Shown here: positions 31,515 through 41,016 of the stretch, one piece after another | Layout of the letters: each line of letters begins with the position of its first letter | How positions within the stretch are numbered: the first letter of the stretch is position 1 | Assembly (NCBI GenBank): GCA_963575745.1 | Contig: CAUYUJ010021059.1 | Coordinates: 708,584 to 772,583, forward strand | DNA from: Prorocentrum cordatum | Taxonomy: Eukaryota > Sar > Dinophyceae > Prorocentrales > Prorocentraceae | Direction of reading: 5' to 3' | DNA: 64,000 nucleotides | The notes under the pieces: generated by a model | The model's input: only the letters and a program-made list of their open reading frames with translations | Databases searched by the model: none | Told to the model about the DNA's origin: nothing | Translations under genes and position numbers: made by a program

Positions 31515-31690
31515 TCTCGGGGATATCCCTGATCCGCTTTTCGACGCGGCTCCAGCCGTGGCGACGAGAAGCGTCCAAGAGGCTCAATTGGATCGAACAG
31601 CGCCTGGCAGGGCCACCGTTGTTTTAGTGGCCCTCCCCGACTTTCCCTCCCGCCCACCCACCCGACATCAGCGGGACAGGCTTGGATCTC
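31515..31690 (+). repeat. Dispersed repeat family Z, copy 1
   Basis: Core CAGCCGTGGCGACGAGAAGC at 31553, then GGCAGGGCCACCGTTGT and a GGCCCTCCCCGACTTTCCCT end. Closely similar sequence is at 41395-41560 and 49270-49440. Confidence 0.7.
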
Positions 31691-31939
31691 CCGAGGCTGC
31701 GGGTTGCTCGACGTGGGATTTGGTGTAGCGGCTTTCGCGGGCCCTGCGAAGGAAGGGGGGCGGCGCGCGGGCTGTCCCCGCCCCAGGAACATATGCTGAA
31801 GTGAGAGGGGGATGTGTCCTCCGCCGTCGTCCGCGTCAAAACCAACAAGAAGCCCGCACCCCCCCCCCCTCAGAGACACTAGGACCACCACCTGGCTTCC
31901 CCTAGTTCAAAGCCTCCCCCTTGCGGTGGGGCGTGCGTG

Positions 31940-32090
31940 GAAGACTGCGCCCAGCACACCCTGGAGCATTCCTTATCTGATGAGGGCGGCATTGATGTCC
32001 ATGGCCAGGCCTCAATTGGTGTTCCACCGGATTCCAGGCTCTGGGTTTCTTCTTTAAGGGCTCTTTGTCCAACACGGTCACCATATCCCT
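31940..32090 (+). repeat. Dispersed repeat family W, copy 1
   Basis: GATGAGGGCGGCATTGATGT, CCATGGCCAGGCCTCAATTG and CAGGCTCTGGGTTTCTTCTT match, with substitutions, the stretch at 34265-34415. Confidence 0.65.
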
Positions 32091-32639
32091 TCCCCTTGTC
32101 TCCTTCCCTTGTCAGCCCTCCCCTCCTTCTCCCTCCCTCCCTCCACCCTCTTCTTCCTCTTCGCGCGGTCGCCGGCTGGGCGCCAAGGCGCCGCTGCGGG
32201 AGCTGCGCCTCGCGCGCGGGCGCTCGCGCGCGCAAGCGCGCGCGAGGATGTTCGAGAGTTTCATCATAGACGGCGGCAAGGGACAGGATCCGGGGGGCCC
32301 AGAAATTCTGGCGGAGTCCAACCCACATTCCGGACGATATCCGTAAGGGCTTCGCCCTCTGCCGCCGCCCTTCCCTATCATAACGGAACATGCAAGAGTT
32401 ATGTTGGGATGCTTGTGCGCCGTCGTGAAGCAGTATCGAAACCTCGCGCGAGGACGGTTGGTAATCTTCAAGGCAAATTGAGATCCAGATATTGTTGTTC
32501 TCGGTGTAGTTGTTGCTTCGGATTTCCCTAATGCTGTGTATCGGAGGCACTATTGGAACGACTGTGGGCTGCTTGAGGTTACGTTTGACAAAATCGCGCG
32601 GCTTGGACGGTCTTCAGGTTCCTCGGCATCTTTTCAAGG

Positions 32640-33605
32640 GGCCGTGTTTGCTGGGACGCGAACTTGGCGCAATTCATTTGGACTCGTTGCCTCGGGGGCG
32701 AAAGCACAGCGTAATTCACTCGATATTCTGGTCTCGGCGCGAACGTTGCATAATTTTCTAAGGATCGTGGCCTCGGGGACGCGAATATGGCGTAGTGTAC
32801 GAAGGATCGCCGTCTCGGGGACGCGGATATTTAATTATTGACGAGGGATCGCGGCCTCGGAGACGCAAAGTTGGCGCAATGTATTGCGAGTCGTAGCCTC
32901 GGGGACGCGAAGTTCGTGCAACTTGCTAAGGACCGTTGCCTTGGTGTCACGAACGTTGAATACATTTACACCAGGTCGCAACCTCGGGGGCGCGAATGAG
33001 GCGTCATTTGCGAGGGATCGTGGCCGTGGGGACGCGAATGCGGCGCGATCTGCGAGGGACGTTGCGTAACTTACGAGGGGGATCGTGGCCTCGAGAACGC
33101 GAACATGGTTCAATTTGCGATCGGTCCCGACCTCGGGGGCACAGCAGCTGCATTTTCCGAGGGAGCGTGGCCTCGGGGACGCGAACCTGGTACAATTCAC
33201 GGGGGATCGCGGCCTCGGGGACGCGAACATTGGATGCTTTACAACTGATGGTGGCCTCGGGGACGCGAGTCATTTACAAGGGATTGTGTCCACAGGGGCT
33301 CGAACATAGCGTAAAGTACGAGGGATTGTGGCTTCGGGAAAGCGGCTACGGTGCAATTTGCAAGGGATCGTTACTTCGGAAACGCAATCATCGCGTGAGT
33401 CATTTAGGATCGTGGCCCAGGGGGCGCGAAGCTTACGTTTGCGAGGGATCGCAGCCTATGGGGCGCGAGCGTTGCATAATTTACTCGGGACTGCTGCCTC
33501 GGAAATGCGAATCTCATACAATGTATGAAGTGTCGCTGTCTCGGGGGCGCGAACATCGCGTAATTTACGAGGGTTCGTGGTCGCCGCGTGGGCGCGAATC
33601 TCATG
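32640..33605. repeat. 42-bp tandem array, about 22 units
   Basis: Unit consensus CCTCGGGGACGCGAACATGG followed by CGCAATTTACGAGGGATCGTGG with 20-30 percent divergence. Because 42 is a multiple of three, one frame (32996-33691) stays open and repeats the peptide ASGTRT; I treat it as repeat-derived, not as a gene. Confidence 0.9.
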
Positions 33606-34885
33606 TTTTTTTTGCGTGTCCCACGGCTCCGCTGGAATACAGCACGCGATTTTGGGGATGCTGGCCAGGACGGTTTTCGCGCAGTCAGTAACACTTTGCA
33701 ATAGGAGGTAGAAAGTAGGACTATCACATGGGAGACTTCAAACTGAAACTGGAGCAGGAAGTAGCAAGCCTAACCCACGCAGTCTGATGGCCCCACAGAG
33801 GGGCCCCGCTTTGTTGTTGTTCATTCCTGGCGTTTTTGATTCTCGATTTCGGCAACGGCAGGGCCCGTGATCCGGGGCGAATTGCAGCCGTGGAAGGGAT
33901 GGAGACTCGTGGGCCCCTTTCAACAAACAGTAGAAACGTGTCGCTCCGCAGCAGCTCATAGAAGCCTTGTATATCCTCGACGCTCCGTCGTTGTAGTACA
34001 CTCACGTGCGCTAGCGTCTGGCAGTCGATGAGAAGCGCCAGTTTCGCGTGGATTGGGGTCGGTTTAGCGACGGCTTAGCGTCGATGAGCGTTGGTTCGCG
34101 CAGCGTTGACTCCCAACAGCCAGCAAGATAACATGAGAGGCCCCCCTTTGCGTTGCCGCAGCAGGAGCTTCGGATGATGTCTGGGAACGGTGCACCGACG
34201 CCGGGCGTGGCCAGGCCAGCCCCCGTGCGCCCAGGATCGGAGCACGGTGGGGGCGTTCGTTCGGGAATGTGCCCAGGAGGCCTCGGACCCTGGATGACTC
34301 CTTGTCCAATAGGGGCGGCGGTGCTGTCCACGGCCAGGCCGCAGTTGGCGCTCCACTGGCTCTCAGACCCTGGGTTCCTTATTCCAAGGATTCCTCATCC
34401 AACGTTTTTCTGGCTCAGGCCTGGAGTGCGCATGCCTTTCCGATTCGGGGCCGCGGATTGGCCTAGCCAGGATCGGTGGCACCGTATACCGGAAACAGAC
34501 AGAAACCCCACCTTGCCAAGTCGATCAGCGAATCTGGTCCTGAGTCGTTTTGATTAAAGGCCATTTGGCTAAAGGGGGCATTTCCATGCCGGGGTGCAGT
34601 TGCTTTCCTCCTTCATTCGTCAGTGAGGTCAACATCCTCGAACTCCACCTCCCAGGAAAAGGCGAGGACCACGTAAATGTCCTTTTGCCTTGGGCTTCGA
34701 CGGCTTTCCCCCAGTAGGGGAGAGGATGTGGGGGAGGTGGCGGCAGGGGTGGGGACATGGGGAAGGGTGGAGAATTGGGGATCCCTCCTCCCTGTTTCAT
34801 CCTCCCTCCCTGCCGCCTCCACCCATCTTCCTCGGTCTTTTCTCAGGACTCTTTCCTCCTCCCGTCTCCGTTCTCGCTTCGCCAG
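33606..34885. other. Spacer with family W copy 2
   Basis: No gene recognised. Bases 34265-34415 are family W. GGCCATTTGGCTAAAG at 34559 resembles a worn spliced-leader relic but could be chance. Confidence 0.5.
34265..34415 (+). repeat. Dispersed repeat family W, copy 2
   Basis: AATAGGGGCGGCGGTGCTGT, CCACGGCCAGGCCGCAGTTG and CAGACCCTGGGTTCCTTATT align with copy 1 at 31940. Confidence 0.65.
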
Positions 34886-34907
34886 TCCGTAGCCATTTTG
34901 GCTCAAG
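34886..34907 (+). other. Complete 22-nt dinoflagellate spliced leader at the 5' end of LINE 1
   Basis: The sequence reads T, CCGTAGCC, ATTTTGGCTCAAG in one run, identical to the known DinoSL. It is not an SL RNA gene, since the next bases are TCCGTAG rather than a GT donor. It lies 182 bases upstream of the LINE ORF1 start, so it marks the 5' end of a trans-spliced mRNA that was reverse-transcribed. The bases just after it (TCCGTAGTG, TTTCGCTCAGG) look like a second, decayed leader. Confidence 0.9.
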
Positions 34908-35089
34908 TCCGTAGTGTTTCGCTCAGGGTTTGAGATTCTGGCGTGGGGGAGGTGCGGCCCCCGATCGCTCTCGCGTCTCCCGAGTGGCCTGCCCAGGCCT
35001 GCAAGCGCTGCTGCATACCGTGTGCTGTACGCGGGTTTCCCGCCTGAGCACAGCACGATTTCTTTTTCATTCTCGAGTACGGAAGGCCC

Positions 35090-36169
35090 ATGGCGCCCTC
35101 TCATGCTTCTCAAGGCGGTGCGCCGCCCTCAGGTCACAAGCAGAGGCGCCGGGCGTGGGCCAAGCCATGGTATTGCAAGCACTGCTGGTCGCATCAGATT
35201 GGCGATAGGTGGTGGAACAAAGCGGATCTCGATCACTGTTCGCTATGCAAGCAGCCCAAGGCGTCAGCCTTTGCAGGGATCAAGAAGCCAGCCACTCCCT
35301 CTGTGTCGGCGCTTAAGGCCCCTGCGCAGCCCGACCCCAAGCTCACTGCCGAGCTCAAGAGGTTGCGCGATGAACTCACACAGCTACGGAAGAAGGAGGT
35401 TGCAACAAAACCCGACGGCGACATTATGGATGTCGACGAGGGCAAGGACAGCGACGCAGACTTACGCAAGGAGCTCGGGGCAGTCACCGAGAAGGTGCAG
35501 AAAGTTGCAGATGTGGAAGGCCCAGAGTTCGATGAATTGCGGGAGAAGTTGCGAGCGCGTCAGACCACTTTGCGAGGTCAGATCACTCGCGGCAAGTCTC
35601 TGGACACGCGGCTCAAAGAGATGTCTTTTCAGCATGCGAAGTTAGCCAAAAAGCGGGAGCGCCAGTCCGAAGTGGTCGAGGAGCTCAAGCAGGTTGCGGC
35701 AGACGCGCAGAAGGCTGTGGAGGACGCGGCCAAGGCGCTTCAGGCCACAGTCACGGAAACCACGGAGTTGGACAAGCAGTGCCAGTTGGTGGCTGGCGCG
35801 CCACGGGCCCCTGAGAAGCGCATTAACGACGGCGCACAGGGCTCAAGCAGCTCCTTGCCAGCAACCTCACGGTCGAGAAGTGTGGCGAGTTGCTCGAGGG
35901 TTCTGGTGGCAAGCCAGCTTTGGCGTAGAATGTGTTCGAGTGCTTGGCCGAGGCGAAGGCGGCGGAGGAACATCACAGTGCTCAGCAGCGCCGCGCCGCC
36001 GAGGAGGCGAGGCAGCGGCGGCAGCAGCAGCAGGAGGCCGAGCAGGCCGCTCAGGCTGCTGCAGCTGCGTCGGCTGAGCACTGGCAGCGTTGGGAGCAAG
36101 CCATCCTGTCGGAGGCGGACGATCCAGAGGCGCTGCGAGCCGCTCGGTCGAGCAGCAGGTGCCAGATGA
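35090..36169 (+). pseudogene. LINE 1 ORF1: zinc finger and coiled-coil protein
   Basis: Opens MAPSHASQGGAPPSGHK. Residues about 27-60 have WYCKHCWSH...DHCSLCKQ, a C-x2-C...C-x2-C zinc ribbon likely to bind nucleic acid. Residues about 80-245 are heptad-rich Lys/Glu/Leu sequence (LTAELKRLRDELTQLRKKE and later), a coiled coil likely to give trimers or dimers, as in other LINE ORF1 proteins. The coding sense is lost near 35820; an Ala/Gln-rich coiled-coil piece (AEAKAAEEHHSAQQRRAAEE) continues in the frame 35932-36525. Role by family: RNA binding and chaperoning for retrotransposition. Confidence 0.7.
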
Positions 36170-36401
36170 TGGAGTTGAACTGCGTGAAGCAGCCAACAGG
36201 ACGGGCCCAATGTCGTTGTCGTTCGCGAAGCGGCACAAGGCGGCGTCGTTGGCAGTTGGCGTTGGTTGGTATGTATGTGTGCTTGTTCTCTTTTGTCGGC
36301 GTCATGACGCGCATTGCTACTGCCAACACTACGTCGTTCAACCCGCCTGCTGAGATGTTCGAGGCCGATGCTCCTGTGCTCGGAGATGAGCAGCCTACCA
36401 T

Positions 36402-37085
36402 GTGCGCACAGGAGCATCACGTCACGGCTGCGAGGATCACACGAGCGCGGTCGGCTATCACGGCGCGTGGGCCCCAGCCAAGGAGACTGGCCACGGGCAT
36501 GGCACAAGCGGTGGCGTGGCGGTGATTGCGCCGAAGAAGGTGCAGGTGACGGCTGGGCCGTTGCTGGCAGACACCCAAGGTGTGTTGCTGGACAAGAGAA
36601 TTGTTGCGGCCCTAGTGCACAACTGGTTCAACGGAGGCTTCGTGGCAGCGTCAGCTCATGTCCACGAGAGCGAAGAGATGGGGCAGAAGAGTATGACATC
36701 GCTCACGATGTTGGCTCCGTATCTGATCAGAGTGCGAGCGCTTGGGTATGAGTGGATTGTTGCAGCTGGCTACAACGTGGACCTCGCTCTGACGCAGCCA
36801 TGGGCGGCTTCTATAGGAGGAGTTCTGGTGGCGCCGTCTGCGCCCACATGTGTTCAGAGTACACCAGGTACGACGATTGATTACTTCATCATGTCTGAGG
36901 GGTTCGCCATCCGTATTTGGATGATTGAAGTGGTGGACACCGCGACGATCTGGCCACATAGGCCTGTGCTGATGCAAGTTCGCGCCAAAGACGCAGTCTT
37001 GTGGTGCCGAATTGCTGATCAACCAAAATCTCTTCCTGCGCTGGGCAAGCCAGGTTGTGAGCGGCTTTCATGTGATTGGGAGTAG
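36402..37085 (+). pseudogene. LINE 1 endonuclease (EEP family)
   Basis: Frame reads TSAVGYHGAWAPAKETGHGH, then GTSGGVAVIAPKK, AAGYNVDLA (where the family has GDFN), TTIDYFIMS (the DYF strand) and WPHRPVLMQV (in place of SDHRPV). This matches exonuclease-endonuclease-phosphatase domains that nick target DNA in LINEs. The Asp-Asn of GDFN is present as YNVD, and the final Ser-Asp-His is Trp-Pro-His, so catalysis is doubtful. The first residues of the domain are in another frame upstream of 36402. Sense passes to other frames after about 37050. Confidence 0.65.
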
Positions 37086-37124
37086 CTTCGTGATGATATT
37101 CAACATGCCACGACAGCTGATCAG

Positions 37125-37917
37125 TTGGCAGTTTTCTGGGACTTCACGATTCAGGCTGTCGGGGCTGAGCTTCTGGGCCGGCATGATGTCGTTGGACCCC
37201 GTCGCCACAGTTACGGAGGCAGGGCTGGAGAGCACCAAGTTCGTTGGAAGAAGCTCCGCGCAGTCCCGCAGCGCCGACAGCCTCGACCCTCGTGCGAGTA
37301 TGCAGCGTGGAGCGCAGCGGCCAGGTGGGCCAGGCATCTGCGTAGTGCGCGCATCGTGCTGGAGTCGTACATCCCCAACCTTGACGCGGACTTGGACGAG
37401 CAGCCGGGGAGGCTGAAGCGCGTTGCCAAGGTTCTGATCGGCACCGAGGCCATCCCTGGCAGGATCCAGAGAGTCGACTGGGCGTTCGCCCACCCCGACG
37501 TGCTGACGGCAAGGTTTTTCAGGTCTGGAGTGGATGTGATAGGTGATCCGTCTACGCCCGATTTGATTGAGTGAGTTCTGCCCCTGGCCAAGGAAAAGGG
37601 CCGTGTTTTTGGCAAGCAAAGAGGGAGCCTGGAAGTCCTGGGTCATGGAGGCGTTTATCGACGAGGCCAAAGTTACCCATCGTTTTACCAGGGTCCGTGG
37701 AATCCAAGACGTGCTGACCGAGCACCTTCGGGTCCAACCTTTCGAGCTTGCCGACGATGCGCGCCGCGAGTTGTCCCTTATTTGGACCATTCATTGTCGC
37801 GACGATTTGGAGTTGCCGAGCGATTCGAAGGATTGGGCGAGCCTGCCGCCGCCCGGGGTCGACTTTGAGGAGAGCGATTGCGCGATTTCCCCTGAAGACG
37901 GCGGTCGGCTGTTGTAA
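37125..37917 (+). pseudogene. LINE 1 linker between endonuclease and reverse transcriptase
   Basis: Two frames, 37125-37574 and 37567-37917. The second contains PWPRKRAVFLASKEGAWKSW, EAFIDEAKVTHRFTR and DSKDWASLPPPG, typical of the helical region before the fingers of a LINE reverse transcriptase. I see no catalytic motif. It connects to PKPDGGHS at about 38060. Confidence 0.5.
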
Positions 37918-37967
37918 GATCCATCATCGCGCGGTCAAGTACTTTTCTGATGCGATGCTAGCCGCGC

Positions 37968-38811
37968 TTGCGTCGCTACTTATGCATTGTGAAAAGGGCA
38001 CTCGTCTGGCCATGCAAGCGCTTGGCGAGCAAGCGCTTGGCGAGCAGGCTTGTCAGGGTGCCGAAACCCGACGGCGGCCACAGCCTTATCGCTATTCTAG
38101 ACACGATTCTGCGAGTCTGGAAACGCATTCGGCGTTCTGTTATCGATGAGTGGGAGGCGGGTGGTCGTGCAAATTTTGGAAGCGCGTCGGACTCCGCGTT
38201 CGATGTGAACCTTCCGGCCGAGGTAGCCAGAGCCAGAGGCTGTCACTCGGTGGCCCTCTTGCTAGACATGATTAAATGCCACTCTCGATCCTGTTGCAGA
38301 TTTTTAGACAGGTCGGTTCCCGCTCCGCCTTGGTTGGATGACCATCCAGGCCTAGGTTGCCCCTCGGAGGATGGATGATTTCGGCTCGCTCTCGGAGCCA
38401 TTCGTTTTTTCCCCCCAAGGGAGTTCAGCTGGATGCTCGGCGGCTACCTCTATTATGATGGCCGCGCTGCTGCAACCAGTTAAATTTGCGATTGAGAGAT
38501 TTCCCGTTCAGGCGAGAATTTTGATGGGCGATGTCTCTCTGCGCTGGTCAGGTCCCGACCCTGAGCGAGGTGAGGTGGTCCTCGCTGCGACGAGGGAGTT
38601 ATGTCATTTTGTGCGCCCTATTGGCCTTCTGTTACAACCCAATATGTCGGGGCTTGCAGCCGCCAGCTTGGCCGCTCCCAAGCATGTGGCAATGTCGGCC
38701 AAGTTGATCGGAATGCGGGGATCTGATCACATGCGAAACCTTGGTCATGATTTGTTTAGAAGGCGTGCTCTCCGAAAAGGTGGACACCAAGAGGCGAGTT
38801 GCGCTGGTTAG
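37968..38811 (+). pseudogene. LINE 1 reverse transcriptase
   Basis: Fragments in two frames. In 37968-38378: VPKPDGGHSLIAILDTILRV (fingers) and VALLLDMIKCH (motif A aspartate). In 38371-38811: SSAGCSAATSIMM (motif B) and RILMGDVSLRW where motif C should carry two aspartates (YVDD type); here Met-Gly-Asp replaces it, so the polymerase site is lost. The family copies element RNA into cDNA at nicked target DNA. The frame breaks again near 38740. Confidence 0.75.
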
Positions 38812-39412
38812 GAGGAAGCGCCGTATCCAGGTGCTTAAGAAGTATGCGGGCACCAAGGTTGCTGGCTTATGGCGCGCAGGCCTCAGGCCCAGCGGAGGCC
38901 ACGAGGCCTCGGTATCAGGAGTGGCCAATGACACGCTCCGAACTCTCTGTGCCTTAGCTGGGGGCCTCATGGGGGCGGGTGATGCTTCTCACGTCACTGG
39001 CTTCTTGTACACCCACAAGGATCCCAGCTTTGACCCCGTAGTCGATGCCACGATGCCGCTAGTGTCCAGATATTGTTGCTGGGCCTGGGATCGGAAAGCG
39101 CCCGACTCTGACCTGCGAGATGACTGCTCGGCGGCTCGAGCCCGTTTGTGTGATCGCCCTCGCCTGGATCGCGTTCAGGGGCCTATGGGGGCGGTCATTT
39201 TATCGTTGCGGCGAGCTGGGTGGGATTTTTTGTTTCGCACCGCCAATTCAGGACGGACCAGGGTGATAGGATTTCTCTGTTCGCCGCTTGTCCCTGGGAT
39301 GTCAATCAGCGTTTGCGCGAGGGCATCAGCCGCGCCCGAGCGCGGCAGATGTTGGAGGCGATTCCCGAGGCTTGCGGTGATGGGCCTGTCTGGGGGCGCG
39401 CGCTCAGATTAG
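38741..39412 (+). pseudogene. LINE 1 region downstream of the reverse transcriptase
   Basis: Frame with KVDTKRRVALVRRKRRIQVL, LWRAGLRPSGGHEASVSGVA and LYTHKDPSFDPVVDATMPLV, a helical thumb-like region. No catalytic motif recognised. It overlaps the next frame at 39220. Confidence 0.5.
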
Positions 39413-40335
39413 TGGCATTGGTTGTTAAGGGCCCTCCTCGGCAAGCGGCCCTGAGAGGCCTGGCCAGCGGGAAACTTTGGCCGCCAGCCAAGAAGCATCA
39501 GCCTGGCAACGTAGCCAGCCCCAAGTGCGAATTCGGTTGCGAGGCTCCTGGCATTTTCGCTTACCAGTGGTATGAGTGCAAACGGGTTTGGGAACCCAGT
39601 GATGACCCAGCCGAGGCATCCCTGTTCCCAGGCGGCGTGGTTGAGCATATGAATTCGCTGCGGGACAAAGCGAAGGGACCCCCCCCCCCTCCCCCCGACT
39701 TCGACACTCTGGAGTTGGCGCGCGCCCCCCCCCCCCCCCTCAGCGTTGCTCCTGCCCCAGCCAAGTCTTCTCCCCAGTGCTGGGGTGCCACGAACGTGCC
39801 GTGGGGCTTTCAACTTTTTGCCAGCGGATCTGGGCTTTCGAGCGGTCTACCCGAAGCTTGTTGCTGCGGGTGGACCGTGGTCGAGCTCAGTCCTGGGGGC
39901 TGGCCCATTCGGGCGCGGCTTGGGCCCCGTCCAGGGGCCGTCCAGACCGCCCCCAGGGCCGAAAGGCATGCGTTGCTGCAGGCGGTCCGCCTCGGCCCGA
40001 GACGAGTTAAGATTATCAGTGGCCACCTCTCTGCGATGCAAGAGGCATCGAGCTGGTCTGCCGAGCTGGCTACAGGTTGTCACAAGCGCGCGTGCATCTG
40101 GCGAGAGTTGGTTCAGTTGTGTCCAGCAGGAGCTCCGCCCAGTGAGAGGCCCCGGGTCCGCTGGACCCCAGACCACGGAGACCTCGACTCCCTCTTGTTT
40201 GGCCAGTGCGCTTCGAGCCTGGATCGAACCGTGGACACTGCGGTTTCGATTGTTTGGGCAACGTGTGGGCCGATTTCTTTGCTAAGCTGGGCGCGAAGCA
40301 GCGTGCCATTGCTGACATCGCCACCGCCACTTTAA
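39220..40335 (+). pseudogene. LINE 1 RNase H domain with Cys cluster
   Basis: Residues about 100-125 carry CEFGCEAPG...YECKRVW, a Cys cluster. After a Pro-rich spacer (39680-39740 are runs of C) comes FASGSGLSSG, where the family has TDGSG; the first catalytic Asp is Ser here. GWTVVEL and QTAPRAERHALLQAVRLG match the next strand and the Glu-bearing helix of RNase H, and TPDHGDLD the later acidic site. It would remove RNA from the hybrid, but this copy has lost an active-site residue. Confidence 0.65.
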
Positions 40336-40374
40336 AGCGCATTTGAAGGACGTTAAACATACAGGTCGCTCAGT

Positions 40375-41016
40375 TTGTCGCGTCTCAGGCGGGTTCCTCT
40401 TCCATGTCTGCGAGGCCCTGCTGTAACCCATAGGTGGTGCTCAGCTTTCCCTACTTTCTCACGACCTGGAGGTGGCGGAGAGTGTGGGGGGGGGAGGTGC
40501 ACGTGGTGCCACTGCTCAGGCAAGACTTCGCTCTCTCGAGCAAAGATTGAGCAACCTGGCAATAAGTGTGAGCCCGCGCGGCTCCACTTGTATCTCGCAG
40601 CTGTCAGAGCCGAGCGTCACAATGGCCTCCTCCCTCGGGCGCGTAGTGATGCTGTCTTGAACGCCTGTCGTGAGCTGGGGCTCACTTATGATGGCCTGCA
40701 CGTGCAGGCTTTGGAAACTTCCGAGTATCGGGGCCATTGCGTGCAAGCCACAGGCAAGTTAGTGATGTGCCGCCGCTGCGGCGCCCGTGCCTCCATCGAG
40801 GCCCCGGTGTGGAGGGGCCTTTTGGCGGACTGCAGAGGCCCTGCTAAGAGGGCCTCGGTGCAGTCCTGGCGCATTGATGCTGCTCTAGCGGGTCGCGAGG
40901 TCCGCTGGGTGATGCAGGCCATGGTGGCAGCCAGCGGCTGGTGCCGTCGTGCTGTTTGCCACCACGGCCTGTGCCCTAGTGGCCTTCGGCCTGTGCGGAG
41001 GGCTGCGGGACCGTGA
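40375..41016 (+). pseudogene. LINE 1 C-terminal fragment
   Basis: Contains SRAKIEQPGNKCEPARLHLY and VMCRRCGARA...LLADCRGPAKRA, a C-x2-C...C motif placed like the terminal zinc motif of dinoflagellate RNase H-bearing LINEs. Ends at 41016; the sequence beyond is pyrimidine-rich and non-coding. Confidence 0.5.

Larger units (their letters stand above)
30791..32639. other. Spacer carrying copies of dispersed families Y, Z and W
   Basis: Apart from the three repeats listed separately, I see only low-complexity DNA (pyrimidine-rich at 30890-30960 and 32090-32160) and a GC palindrome at 32222-32245 (CTCGCGCGCG/CGCGCGCGAG around CAAG). Confidence 0.55.

Noticed and set aside
32996-33691. 231-residue frame as a gene
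   Set aside because: It is an open reading of the 42-bp array; kept only as a finding to test.
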